Origin: Gloeopeniophorella convolvens
Taxonomy: Eukaryota > Basidiomycota > Agaricomycetes > Russulales
Length of the DNA: 64,000 bases
Reading direction: 5' to 3'
Assembly (NCBI GenBank): GCA_022496205.1
Contig: WTXD01000002.1
Location: forward strand, 620,001 to 684,000
A program made the translations under genes and the position numbers. This document shows, in pieces, positions 1 to 12,570 of the stretch (the first letter of the stretch is position 1; the number at the start of each line of letters is the position of its first letter). The notes below the pieces were generated by a model that worked only from the letters and a program-made list of their open reading frames with translations, was not told the DNA's origin and did not search any database.

Positions 1-1042
<1,042 letters not shown>

Positions 1043-1756
1043 CGTTGCGTTGTACTGTCTTTGTACGTTGCATCCACTCGCACCGTTGACTCTTCTGACT
1101 TCGCACAGCTACACATGTATTCTAGAACCTGACATGATCTCTATTTCTCATCTTATCGAGGGATCGCCTGATATTGAACGCTCTCTTCACTTTGGCATCT
1201 CTACTGCTCTCTACAGAGAGGTGCCCATTATTGCGAGCAAGATTGTCTGTTCCCGTATTTTTGCCCCCCTCTGCTCTCCGAAAGGATGGGCGTAAGCCCA
1301 AACGGCGAGGGCTCTTCACACGCGGGATACACGCATGCGTTGATCGTGGCATGTATCTAGAGGTGCGTCTCCCAACTCTCTAAATCATCTTAGTCTGACA
1401 TCCTCCTCACAGTAGCATAAATTTGAACCAATTCAAAGTACTTTGCAGATATGCTTCGTCTGCCCGTCCTCTCCGCGTTCTATTTTGTCTTGTCTCGCTC
1501 CTCAACACTCTGGACTGCGCTGGTCTCCACGCGCTTAGTTCTCATTTTACGGGAGCAATATGTATGTAAATACCTCAGGGTTTCCACCGCTCTTTGTTGT
1601 CGTTTCGGTGTGGTCGATGTACAAGGAGACTTGAAGTGGAATACATTCGCTTTTTCTACGTATACATCGTTGCGTCCTTTATAGGACAGTGTGATATGCT
1701 CTTATATGTCCCCCCATGTTGGGCAGGGACTTATGATCGGGTCTGGAACGCCTGAA
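1043..1756. other. intergenic, RPT3/PRO3 convergent 3' region
   Basis: About 0.7 kb between two convergent genes. It contains only short ORFs without recognisable similarity or splice-compatible continuation. Likely 3' UTRs; no RNA gene seen. Confidence 0.5.
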
Positions 1757-2988
1757 TTACTTTTGGGGTTGTCCGAGTTCGCTGGCGCGCTCGGTTGCAA
1801 TTTGGATCGCGCGTGCAATGGTGGAGCGTACTCTTCCATCTTCGAGAGCAAGCAGACCCGCGATGGTGCAACCACCAGGAGCTTGCAAGGGACACACAGC
1901 CAAGATCAGTGCTTGGACAATGCAATCGCGGCGAATGCTTACTCGTGACGGAATCCTTGATCTGCGCGGGGTGCGCACCGGGCTGTAGGGCCATACGAGC
2001 AGCACCTTGCAACGCTAAGGAGACGCAAATCAGACCCGGGAGTGTCGAACGCAGACGTGTATGCGCACTTTGTGCGGCCAACTCGAGAGCCTCCGCGCGC
2101 GGGAGGCCCATCATCACGCCGCCGTCCGCCATCGCCTCGAGGAATATGCACGCGAACGCAGGGCCAGACCCCGACAGCGCCGTACATGCGTCGAAGTGCT
2201 TCTCCTCGAGGAAGCGACAGCGTCCGATCGAGGAGAAAATCTGCAGGATGATCGCGTGGTCGACCTCCTGCGTGTCGGACGGCGGCAGCGCTGAGACGGT
2301 CGTCATGCCCTCCCGGATCTGTCTCAGGCATGAGCGAGAGCTGGGGGATACGAGCAGGGACGCACGCGGCACGGGGTGTTGGGCATTGCGCGGATGACTT
2401 TTGTGCTGGGGAGGACCCAGTCGGAGAGCTGCGCGATCGTGACGCCCGCGAGGATGCTGATGAGCAACTTGCCCGCCAGCGCCTCCTTGATTCCCGGCTC
2501 ATTGAGGATGAGGTGCGCGACCTGGGGCTTACAGCTGCGCGCCGCCGATCCGATCAGGACCGCGCGCCCGCGCGGATGGGGGAGGAGCAGCAGCGACGCA
2601 CCACAGCAGCACGACGTCCGCCTGCTGCGCCGCGGCGACGTTGTTGCCGACCTCGACCTCGACCGCGTCGCCGCCCGCGACCGCGGCGAACGTGCGGCGG
2701 AGGTGCCGCGCGCTCTCCTCGCGTCTGACGCACGCGATGAAGCGCGAGGGCAGCGTTGGGTCCGCGTCGGCGCGGCCCGTGGGCGTCGACGTGCCCGGTG
2801 TGTGTGACTCCCACTTGGCCTGGGCGAGCCCCGGCAGCGGGCCCTGCGCCTCGAGGCTCGCGAGCACGCCGGACGTGACGGCGATGCCCATCGTGCCGCA
2901 TCCTGCAGCACGTCCACTTAGTACATGCACGGCGCGGGGGCGCAGGCTGTGCGGGTCGCGCACCTAGTATGCACAGTGTGTAACCCAT
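1757..2988 (-). CDS. PRO3: pyrroline-5-carboxylate reductase
   Basis: Reduces pyrroline-5-carboxylate to proline with NAD(P)H, the last step of proline synthesis. Model of six exons (2988-2964, 2902-2602, 2534-2366, 2318-2069, 2014-1943, 1881-1757) closes to 313 aa, normal for the family. The N-terminal Rossmann motif (MGYTLCILGCGTMG) is created by splicing a 25-nt first exon to exon 2. RAMPNTPC and the C-terminal signature region (CTALSGSGPAFA, then AAQT and PGGCTIAGLLALE) are present. The start at 2988 is fixed by the split glycine loop. It shares a 112-bp divergent promoter with ALG13. Confidence 0.93.
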
Positions 2989-3100
2989 GTTTTTATTCGT
3001 GGCGGGGTGGTGGGAGGAAAGCGAGCAATGAGTGTCGTGGCGTGCATCGCGTGTGGACTGGTCGAGTCAGCTCGACCGAAGCAGCCGTGCGCGGTTACAC

Positions 3101-3755
3101 ATGCGCGTGCTCGTCACCGTCGGTTCAACTGAGTTCGACGCCCTCGTCGGCGCTGCGCTCTCTGAGCCTGTTCTCGACGCCCTCGCCAGCAAGGGGTATT
3201 CCGACATCACCGTCCAATGTGGTAACTCTCCGGTCAACGAGCTCGGCCAGGTGGATGCGGAGGGGGTTGTACAGCGACACGGCTTGGAGATCAGCGTGTG
3301 GAGGTTCAAGCCGAGTCTCGAGGAGGAGTACGACGCGGCGGATCTGGTCATCGGTCACGCAGGTCGGTCCTCGTCGTTGTGTGTCTTGCAGTTGCAGAAT
3401 GGCCGACCCCGCGCACTTCGCAGGCTCGGGCACTATCCTTGACGTCCTTCGAAGGAGCAAGCCTCTTGTAATCGTGCCCAACCCGACCCTCCTGGACAAT
3501 CACCAGGAAGACATGGCTTACGCGATGGAAGAACTGGGCCACGCGAAGACGTCGACGGTAAAGTGAGTACAAGTCGCAGACGCCTGCATCGCGCAGCTCA
3601 TATTCGACATCCACCTGCCCAGCGACCTCGCGCGCACTATCGCAGAGTTGGACACATCTGAGCTCGTTCCGTTCCCGCCGTTCGACGGTGGCAGGTTCCG
3701 CAGGCTGATGGATCGGGAGATGGGATTCGAGGATGAGGTAGAGGAGCTGCGGTGA
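3101..3755 (+). CDS. ALG13: UDP-GlcNAc transferase catalytic subunit Alg13
   Basis: With membrane anchor Alg14 it adds the second GlcNAc to dolichol-PP-GlcNAc on the cytosolic ER face, early in N-glycan assembly. Exons 3101-3362, 3424-3562 and 3623-3755 give 177 aa, a typical stand-alone Alg13. It starts MRVLVTVGSTEFDALV. The GT28-type donor-binding region (VIGHAGSGTILDVL, then PNPTLLDNHQEDMA) is intact; HAGSG is formed at the first splice junction. No Alg14 fusion or OTU extension is seen. Another N-glycan gene, ALG3, lies 23 kb away. Confidence 0.93.
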
Positions 3756-3840
3756 GGCCAGTCCTAACTTGCTTCTTGCCATCCGCCATTCTGCCCTACG
3801 ACACCGTGTGCATCGTCCCCAACGTCTGTACTGCATAGCA

Positions 3841-4909
3841 ATGCCCTCGTCACTATCCAAGGTCGCGACAACCGTCGTCGATGATGACCCCGATGCATAT
3901 GAAGCAAAGCATGTCCACGAAGTATACGACCAGATCGCATCCCACTTTTCATCTACGCGTTACAAGGTGTGTTGTGATCAATCCTATCATGCCGGACGTT
4001 CTCGCCCAACATGCCTAGCCTTGGCCTATCATCGCGAGGTTCTTGTCGAGCATCCCTGCTGGATGGGTGGGCCTCGATTCTGGGACCGGGAATGGCAAAT
4101 ATCTCCCTTTGCCTGCAGACCAGCCGGGCAAAATTTGGACAATCGGACTCGACAGGAGCCGGAATTTATTGAATGCCGCGAGGATTGCAGGTGGCTCTGA
4201 GACGATACGTGAAGTTGTGTGGGGAGATGTGCTTGGGAGAGGTTGGCGGCAAGGAGGATTCGTGAGTGTGCCTCTTGGTTATTCTCAACTGTCATGTGAT
4301 GATATCTCAATGAATGCCCTTCTCTCGACTCGAAGGACTACGCCATCTCAATTGCGACAATCCACCACCTGGCGACGGTGGGACGTCGGGTCACTGCAGT
4401 GAAGGTTTGTCCGTGAATCTCGTATTTGACCATGCCCCAACAGACCAGCCCAGAGACTCCTCGATTCGGTTTCTCCAAGACACGGCCGCATTCTGATCTA
4501 TGTATGGGCAATAGATCAAGATGAACTTTCGAAGAGGGCCATACCGGCGGCCGAGCGAGATGCAACGCGTGAAAACGAGTCTGAAGAACCTGTTGCAGTG
4601 GGCCAAGACGTTTTCGTGCCATGGGTATTCTCATCAGAGAGCGCGCGTCCCAAGCTCCCGCTCGGAGCTGGGGTTGCAGAACCGCAGAGTGATGCACTGA
4701 CCGGGACCTCCAAGACGTTTCAGCGATACTACCACATGTTCGCAAAGGGTGAGCTCGATCAGCTCGTGCAGATTGCTGCCCATGACTTGGGCTTGAGAGT
4801 CGGGCGGAGCCCCGAAAGCGATGGCGGAGGTGCACAGGGTATTGAGATTGTCGAGAGTGGTTGGGAGCGTTCAAACTATTACATAGAGCTCCTGCGATGG
4901 CGGATATGA
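3841..4909 (+). CDS. TRM9: tRNA carboxymethyluridine methyltransferase Trm9-like
   Basis: SAM-dependent methyltransferase that, with Trm112, completes mcm5U at wobble U34 of tRNAs. Exons 3841-3966, 4019-4261, 4336-4404 and 4454-4909 give 297 aa. Seen: YEAKHVHEVYDQIASHFSSTR at the N-terminus (typical for Trm9), SAM motif I LDSGTGNGKYL, the FDYAISIATIHHL region after the second intron, and a C-terminal SGWERSNYYIELLRWRI. There is no RRM or AlkB domain, so it is the fungal Trm9 form and not an ALKBH8 fusion. It lies 85 bp downstream of ALG13 on the same strand and converges with EGD2. Confidence 0.92.
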
Positions 4910-5053
4910 TACCGCGGCTTGGATCAATGTTGTATTGTTGCTGGATAGCTGACACGGACAAGCAAACGACTGGGGATAATGGACTGCACGAGGGTGCTGG
5001 CATGCTGATGAGACCTTTTTACAACAGTACAATATTGTGCAAAGCAGGCAGGA

Positions 5054-5816
5054 TTATTCGCTCGCTGCCATGACTATTGAATGGCGATCGTGTCAGGGTG
5101 AATCAGAGACACAAGAACGAGGATACGCACTAGCGTTGATAAGATCACCCCCACTCTCCTTCAATACCCGCACGGCCTTTGCTCGTGAGCAGTTGACCTG
5201 CGCCATCACGAGCTCGATGTCCTTCGGGTCGACACCAGTCTCATCGACAGGACCATCATCCTCAGTTGCCTCGAGCTCAGGAACTTCGTCGTCGTCATCG
5301 CCGCTCTTGCCGACGCCCGAGTTCTCGAGGCTGGTGGCACCCGCGCTGCTCGCTGCCAACTGCTGGGCAGCGTTGAGCTGGGCCTGCGCGTTCATGTCCT
5401 CCATCTACTCCAAGTCACATCAGCAGACTGCATCTGCGGAATTATCGGACAAGCGGACCTTTGCCTCGCCGAACACGATGTAGGTGTCGCTGTTCTGCGA
5501 TTTGTAGACATCGGGAGACGCGATCACAAACAGGAACTAGGGGACAGTAATCAGTGCCAGGCTCAACACAGTGTAAGCAAGGACATACGTTCTTCGGCCT
5601 CCGGAGGGTGACGCGAGTGATGTCGGGAACGTTCTTAAGCCCCAAGCCCAAGAGAGCCTTCCTGGCCTTACGCTCCGACCGCGACTGGATCTTGTCAAGG
5701 GCAGCTGCGGAGGTGGGGTCCTCGTCGTGGTCGTGATCATGGTCGTGATCATGGTCATGGTCATGACCCTCGTGGTCGGAGTGGTCAGAAATAACCTCCT
5801 CGATAGTGGCGGACAT
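5054..5816 (-). CDS. EGD2: nascent polypeptide-associated complex subunit alpha
   Basis: Ribosome-associated chaperone subunit, partner of beta-NAC. Exons 5816-5589, 5536-5459, 5404-5131 and 5073-5054 close to 199 aa. Seen: an acidic N-terminus with seven His-Asp dipeptides, the NAC domain ([20 protein letters not shown], then [13 protein letters not shown] and YIVFGEAK), a Gln/Ala/Ser linker, and a C-terminal UBA domain ([20 protein letters not shown]) that ends DLINAIMAASE after a 20-nt terminal exon. The usual Lys/Arg-rich ribosome-binding segment is present in exon 1. The HD repeat is unusual for this protein and is encoded by a tandem hexanucleotide-like repeat. Confidence 0.93.
5720..5775. 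repeat. His-Asp coding microsatellite in EGD2
   Basis: Imperfect tandem array of GTGATC/GTGGTC/ATGGTC-type hexamers. On the minus strand it encodes seven consecutive His-Asp dipeptides near the N-terminus of NAC alpha. Likely length-variable between strains. Confidence 0.85.
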
Positions 5817-6514
5817 CTATGCGCGATGGAAAAGACGCGTCAGCACGGTCCATCCAAAGTGTGCGCGTTACATCCACCCCAGCCAGCAAACTCGGCTGAG
5901 GTGCAAATGTCTGCAGAGGTACGTCTGGATGATTGGGATTCCGTTGTACCTTTTGTGGAGTTTCCAGGGGATAGGTGTTGCCCTCGTCGTCGTCGACGTT
6001 GAGAACGAGCTGCTGTGGAGGAGTCGCTGACTAAGCGTTCGTTTCCGTTCCGTTTCTCCGAGCGAGCGCTAGCAAGCGGCGGCCAAGGCTTCGAAGCTCG
6101 CGAGCTCTTCGACTGTCGCTCGCTCGCAACGTGTACATAAGATAGACTTGCTAATTCCGAGTGCAATTCATCCATGAGCCCCTCCGTGTCCGAGCCAACT
6201 TTTTACCCGGCTATCTCCTGTGCCATTTTCTGCTGGGCAATCATCAAGTTGGCTGAGCATGAAATGCCCCAGGCCGTCGAAGTACGACTCCACGCGAGAC
6301 GCTGGGATGCAATGTTGCAATGTTGATTACGTCGTAAGCCGCGGGGGGCGAGAGTAGCGCAAGCCGTGGCAGTCGCTCTGAAGCACAGAGCTTTTACTCT
6401 GACATATTGGGGCCCCGGCGCCATCATCAGCCACAGCCTCCGCGTGGCGAGCCCAGAACGGGACCAGAATAGCGTCCTGCGCTGCTTTGCTTGCACACTG
6501 CATCACTCATTAGC
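5817..6514. other. divergent promoter region EGD2 / acyltransferase
   Basis: About 0.7 kb between the start codons of two divergent genes. It should hold both promoters and 5' UTRs. No further coding potential or clear TATA element recognised. Confidence 0.5.
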
Positions 6515-9066
6515 ATGATGCCCAGTCACGAACTGTCCGAATCCAGCCGCCAGGCTCTTGCCACTAACCTGCCTTATGACCTCGCCCTTCTCTTCTTCCG
6601 TGGTATCATCAATATATTCTTCCGTGAAGTACGCCCCCGCGGCGCGTTCAACATCCCCCGTGATGGCCCCGTCATCTTCGTCGGTGCTCCTCACAGCAAT
6701 CAGGTGCGTCGTGACCGTTCATACCACCGAACATATCCGACCTCGAAAGTTCGCAGTTCCTCGACCTCCTGCTCGCGCTGCAGGTCTACAGAGAGACAGG
6801 GAGACGCCCTTCGTTCTTGGTTGCTGCGAAGAGCATGCAGCGAAGAATTGTGGGATTCCTTGCCCGAAACCTCTCAAGCAGTGCGCATATACCCAATTGT
6901 CTATTCCCACAACCGCGCTGACCCCTTATTAGTTCCCGTCGCGCGCGCTGCAGATTATGCCAGGCCGGGGACGGGCAAGGTGTACTTGTCACCTGATGAC
7001 CCGTGCCTTGTCATCGGGGAGGGGACCAAGTTCCTCGAGGAGTTCAAGCCCAGGATGCAAGTTATGCTGTCCAAAGCTCTCAATTCCTCTACTGCCGAAG
7101 TCACGCAAGTGATATCCGACACGCGGCTCAGAATCAAGGGCGAGTTCCACAGCGAGACCGACAAGACTACGAAGCTTGTTCTCGAGAGGGCAGAAGAAGC
7201 AAGGGCACAAGGCAAAGACGGCCTGGACTTCAAAACGATACCCCACGTTGACCAGCATGAGATGTTCCGCCACGTCTACCAGCAGTTGGAGGACGGTGGC
7301 TGCATTGCAATCTTTCCCGAAGGTGAGCACATGTCGGACAGTATCATGCCGACTCATCTAATCTCCCACCAGGTGGCAGTCACGATCGGACGGACCTCCT
7401 CCCTTTCAAAGCCGGCTTTTCAATGATGGCCCTTGGCGCAATGGCGAATAATCCCAACCTGAAGGTCAAGATTGTGCCTGTTGGACTCTCATACTTCCAT
7501 GCCCACCGCTTCCGCTCGCGCGCGGTGGTCGAGTTTGGACCGCCTCTCGATATTGCGTCTGAGCTGGTTGAGAAGTTCAAAGCAGGGGGGTCTGACAGGC
7601 GTGACGCCGTCTCTAAGCTCCTCAACGAGGCCTATGATGCCCTCAAGGCGGTCACAGTGCGCGCACCTGATTATGATACTCTCATGGTGTGTCGTCCCTC
7701 TGTTTTTCTAGGAGACCACAAACTCATCCGTAGACAGCTTATCCAAGCCGCGCGGCGGCTGTACCAACCGCCTGGCCAACATCTTACCCTTGGACAAGTT
7801 GTCGAATTGAACAAACGTTTCCTATTAGCATATAGTTACTTCAAAGACGAACCTCGCATTCAGGCCCTACGCGCGAAGGTCTTGAAGTACAATCGATTGC
7901 TCCGAGACTTGGGCCTGCGGGATCACCAGGTGCGATAATTTCGACCGTCAGCATGTATGGCTGTTTTTGACGCCTCGCGTAGGTTCCGCGTGCACAAAAA
8001 GCTAGTTGGAAGACATCTGGCCTCCTGCTTTACCGCATCGCTCTCTTGTTAGTTTGGACTGTTTTTTCGCTACCTGGAGTGGTTCTGCATTCACCTATCT
8101 TCATCACGGCATCCATCGTGTCCAAGCTCAAAGCCAAAGGTGAGTACTGAGATGAGAGCCAAACATCTGTCTGACTCAGATCCAGAGGCACTTGCGGCTT
8201 CTGTAGTCAAGGTTGCTGGCCGTGACGTCCTAGCGACTTGGAAGGTGCTGATTTCACTTGGCATGACTCCGGCCCTCTATGCGTTCTACGCGTCCGTTGC
8301 GACAGTATTTGCAATAAAGATCAATGCGCCGCTCGATCGGATTCTCTGGACACCGTTCCTCGTGTTGACTGCTCTGCCCTGTATCGGGTACGCGGCGCTC
8401 AAGTTTGGTGAGGCTGGAATGGATGTACTCAAGTAGGCCAGTTCACTTCAAGTCTTCATCGCCTAGCTCATTTCCCCCTAGGTCTTTGGGCCCTCTTGTC
8501 ATTGCTCTCGTTCCTGGCAAGCATCATTACTTGGAACGATTGAAGCGAATTCGGCAAGAACTTGCTAAAGAACTTGGCGAGGCTATTGATGAATTTGGCC
8601 CTCAAATCTGGGAGGACTTTGACAAGGTAACAGCGTTGCAAAAGAGAACGACTGCGAAGCTCACTGCGAAATAGCACCGCCTCATTGTTCCATCTGCGAG
8701 CGTTCCGCCATCGTCCGGAACACCTGGGCTGTGGCGACGCAAGAGTGGCGCCGGCGCCGTGGATGCTCAAGGAAATCTACTTTCCCACCCTATGGTATAC
8801 CTGACTGCGTGCTTCTGATGGGACCTCGCTAACATCGCGAATAGACTTGGCTGGACGAACGTCTGTTTGGCTGGAGCCACAGCGCCGAGGCGAGCCGCGA
8901 GGTCAGCCAGGCGAACTCGCCTCGGGGTTCAGATGACGAGGACAATGGAGATTACGACAGCCTTTGGAAGGCTAAAAAAACGGATGGAGAGACTTCGAAA
9001 TCTCACAGCCGACGCGGGTCATACGCCGATCTGCAGAAGCTGCGGTTGACCAGCGTAGGCAACTGA
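6515..9066 (+). CDS. SCT1: ER glycerol-3-phosphate O-acyltransferase, Sct1/Gpt2 type
   Basis: Acylates glycerol-3-phosphate (and DHAP in yeast) at sn-1, the first step of phospholipid and triacylglycerol synthesis, at the ER. Ten exons (6515-6703, 6757-6880, 6933-7322, 7373-7686, 7738-7929, 7983-8139, 8180-8432, 8482-8626, 8675-8794, 8845-9066) close to 701 aa. The acyltransferase His motif is GAPHSNQFLD, formed across the first splice. IFPEGGSHDRTDLLPFK is the phosphate-binding motif, followed by KIVPVGLSYFH. The long insert between motifs (residues about 110-240) is typical of this fungal subfamily. Hydrophobic segments near 8035-8120, 8240-8320 and 8345-8400 are likely membrane spans. The C-terminus is charged and Ser-rich. 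I cannot separate SCT1 from GPT2. Confidence 0.92.
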
Positions 9067-9313
9067 CTTGTCAGTATTTACCATCCTTATGAAAACAGCT
9101 TATGTATGGACTTTATATCCTCTCGTACTTGATACGATACAGTAATGTCTGGATCGCACATTGTTAGTTACTGTTGAGGCAACTCTCTGTGGTTGTTCTA
9201 AGTATCGAGGCGGGATGGGACTGGCATGAATGGCACTGGCACCACTCACTGACAGGTCCGTCACGTGCACAGCTGCCCGCTATCAGAGGCGTCCTGAACT
9301 GGACACACCTCTC

Positions 9314-12283
9314 ATGTCGACGACAGACCTTTCTCGCCAGCTGCGCCTTTTTTTCGAGGGTTCACCACAGGCCCTGCCCGCCCCCGATGTCTACACTCTT
9401 GTAGACGACTTCGTCATCGATTGCAGCACGTCAGAAGAACCCGAAGTTCTGATCTATAAGCTCGAGGATGAATTACAGGCAATTCGGGACGCACTGGACC
9501 TCACCGAGTGTACCCAGACGGAGGCTTTCCTGACGGTGCTGCGTCATCTTGAGCCTATTCTCCCATCTACGTCCCTCATCTCGACATGGTTTGACCTTGT
9601 GCTGAGGCCCGCTCTTCGTGAGCCACGTCTTTCACATGCGGCCGTTGCACTCGCCAAAGACCTGGTCGTCGTGGCCCTCGAGAAGTCCGACAACAGATAT
9701 CCCGAGAAGCAAGGCGAGTTTCGAAGAAGGATATTGGACCTTTACCTCCTCGATGCATTCAACGAAGCTTCCGCCGAAGATGTGCTTGAGTGGGCTGACT
9801 TGCCGAAGGACCAGCGAGACCGGCGCAATGTCTGGAAGGAGAATCTCGAAGATGTTCTGGTTGCTTTTGGAATGGATCAACCTGAGGTGAGTTCCAGGGA
9901 ACTCAACACCCGTCCTTCGCCGGTGAACCAACTGAGCTTTGTTGGTCGTAGGCCCTCTTGATGCAGGTTTTCCATTGCTTCGCGTCACCATCCTCACGTC
10001 TGCAGTTGATGGGATTGCTCAATCGTTATACCACAGAGCCCCATTTCGAGCGACACGCATGCGTCTTTGCCTCGCATCCTCTCATGAACTCCATTCTCAC
10101 GTCACTTCTGGTTGACAACTCTACGACTGCATGCACGATAGGGCTTACGATGCTCACCAAGCTGCTGCCCATCTTTGCGGTCAAAGAATGCGGGGCATTA
10201 AAACGCATGCTTCCACAGCTATTCGCGATTCTTGCGCGCGTCATCTGCTGGCGTGAACGCATACCTCCTGCGCCGGCGAACCCTGGAACGCCCCGAGGTC
10301 CAGCATTTGAGGAGAAGGCTGTCATCGAAGAAGGTTTGGGGAACACTGGTGGAGGCAGTCGTGCCCTGGAGCCGAATCCGGACCTTCAATGGGAGCTTCT
10401 CGAGCTGTCCTTCGATTCCACAGCAGCACCCCCACCATCTCCTCGGCAATATCTCAGTTTCTTATATTACCTCTTCCCATGCAATCTCATCGCATTCCTA
10501 CGCGACCCCGCTGGATACTTGACCGAAAGGGGCGTAGAGAAGCCATACGCTGTAGATTGGGAGGATGCGCTAGATCCCGACCAGATCAAGACCAAAAGCG
10601 AGGTGCGTCTACACAGGGTCATACATGAGGAAGGCGTACCTGACGGCTGTTGACTCTAGGCCCATCTCATGCAACATGTAACGCATCCACAAATCATCTG
10701 GCGCAACGCGCACACAGAGATCAGTGAACCCGAATTCTTCTCGCAGTATGATACGGCAAGGATCGTCGCCGAATCCCTGCTACTTGAACTTCGCAACTCT
10801 TATCTAGCACACACTGGGAGCACGGCGTTCGAAGTAGCTCCCAGTGCGGAGGCGGAGCCCATCACCCTGGCACCACCGCCGCCGCCGCCGCCACCACCAC
10901 CACCTCTACTGATTGACAGTGGTGAAAGTGAGATAGGTTCGGCTGAGTCGACCCCTCCGATGCCAACCGTTGAGGTGCAGATGCAAGGGAAGCCAAGGAT
11001 TTCTCTACAAGACATGGTGAACATATCCATTGCACTCAAGTCGCATCTAGATGTCGAAATTGTAGACCCCACCCCGATCTGGCCATATTCACTCTTCCCT
11101 TCTGAGCCATCGTTTGAGAAGCAGGAAGAACCTGAGCCGGGAAGCAGCGTAGCGCAGGCGATCGCAGGACTACAACGCGAAGTGCTCTTGCTCCGAAACG
11201 AACTCAACTTTGAGACGTGGCTGGCGAGGGAGAATGTCAAACAGATTGGGCGACTGTTTGAGCAGAGGATTATGAGCCGTCACGCTGAAGTCGAACGACA
11301 AAACCTGGTGCGTCTCCTTTGTTCTCGTCGCGATATCCGTCGCATGGGCTAATTGCACCGGCCAGCACAACAAATTGCGGGAGAATAAGCAGCAGATCGG
11401 TACCCTGCAGCGTAAGCTCAAGGATCATACTGAACAGACGGAAATGACAAAGAAGAAGCATGCGGACTGGAATGCTGAATTGGGCCGGAAACTGCAAGAT
11501 CTGAGAGAGCAGAAGAAAACGTGGACTTCCGAAACTGCGGCACTTCGGCTAGCTGAAAAGGAGCTTCGTGTTCGTATTTCCTTGCTCACACAGTACAAAC
11601 AAGCTTACACTGTTTATAGGCACAACTGGCGGCCCAGGGCAATCTGCTAGCTGAGGCAGAGCAGCGAGTGTTCCAGTTGAAAACAGTCATCAAGGAGACA
11701 GAACACAAAGTCGCACGCCTCAAGGACTATGAACAGCGCATCGAACAGCATACTGCGATGCAGAAGCTCTGGTGCGTGGATCTGATAGTAGCAGTGTCGA
11801 CTTAGCTGATACTGACTAGGGACGTGGATGTGGAGAGATATAGAGACCAGACAGAGCTGATGCGGGCTATGCTGAGCAAATACAAGAAGATGGAACTCCG
11901 GCTGGATGCATATGAAAAGACTCATGGTATCATGGAGGAACAAGCGCGGTGAGTGTAATCTAGTAATAATACATTGTGCATCGCGTCAACAAGCGGTATG
12001 CGCCAGGGCATCACGGCGGCAAATCCAGACAATGGAAGCCAAGCTCAAATTGATCCCCAGCAGCCCACCGCCGCGTGTGGCAAGGACTTCATCCGCAGCT
12101 GAGGTTACGAGGCTGAGGGAAGAGTGCGGAAAGCTGCGGAATGAGAACACGGATTTGAAAGACGAGATTGAAGAGGTCAAGGCGATGGTTGAGCTGCTGC
12201 GGGCGCAGGTGAGCGGGCACTCTGGGCTGCACGGCGACCCAACGCGCAGCCCAGTGATGCCAGGCGCTGTGCTGCGAGGATAG
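9314..12283 (+). CDS. TSC1: hamartin homologue, TSC complex subunit 1
   Basis: Scaffold of the TSC1-TSC2 GAP complex that switches off Rheb and TORC1. Exons 9314-9886, 9952-10602, 10660-11307, 11366-11569, 11620-11771, 11820-11948 and 12007-12283 close to 877 aa. The N-terminal helical-repeat core is recognisable (FYLF-type block SFLYYLFPCNLIAFLRDPAG, then a long helical core ending near residue 450). A long coiled coil follows from about residue 590 to the end (RLFEQRIMSRHAEVERQNL, KLRENKQQIGTLQRKLKDH), as in hamartin. A polyproline run at 10871-10905 sits in the linker. Start chosen at MSTTDLSRQLR; an in-frame ATG at 9230 would add 28 residues. S. cerevisiae lacks this gene, while S. pombe and basidiomycetes retain it. 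Confidence 0.85.
10871..10905 (+). repeat. polyproline microsatellite in TSC1
   Basis: CCG/CCA trinucleotide run encoding about eleven prolines, in the linker between the helical core and the coiled coil of hamartin. Confidence 0.9.
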
Positions 12284-12352
12284 GTGGCGGGCCAAACAGG
12301 CACATGGGCTGTACCATATCAGATTCAATAGCTGCCCATTTAGTTACCCAAC

Positions 12353-12365
12353 GAACCTTCTCGAA
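12353..12365 (+). promoter_or_regulatory. heat-shock element 1 upstream of HSP90
   Basis: Perfect three-unit HSF site, GAA-nn-TTC-nn-GAA, about 205 bp before the HSP90 start codon. Inference from consensus; binding not shown. Confidence 0.8.
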
Positions 12366-12404
12366 GATCCGCGCGAGCGTGGGAATATATGCACGACGCG
12401 TGTC

Positions 12405-12417
12405 GAAACTTCGAGAA
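12405..12417 (+). promoter_or_regulatory. heat-shock element 2 upstream of HSP90
   Basis: Second perfect GAA-nn-TTC-nn-GAA array, about 155 bp before the start codon. A further TTC unit lies 6 bp on. An AATATAT TATA-like stretch lies between the two HSEs at 12384-12390. Confidence 0.82.
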
Positions 12418-12509
12418 CAAAAATTCAGCGCATACAAAAACTCGCATCTGCCCTTCAGCTGCCTCAGTCGTTCCCTTTCTCCCTCATCGCGAACTCATCT
12501 CCGTCCATC

Positions 12510-12563
12510 GTAAGTCGGTAGCACCTGTCTTTTCCTGTCTGCATGTCTCACCGCGACCTTTAG
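12510..12563 (+). other. probable 5' UTR intron of HSP90
   Basis: GTAAGT donor at 12510 and a pyrimidine-rich ...CTTTAG acceptor ending at 12563, 54 nt, 7 nt before the start codon. Leader introns are common in fungal chaperone genes. Confidence 0.6.
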
Positions 12564-12570
12564 CACAAAA

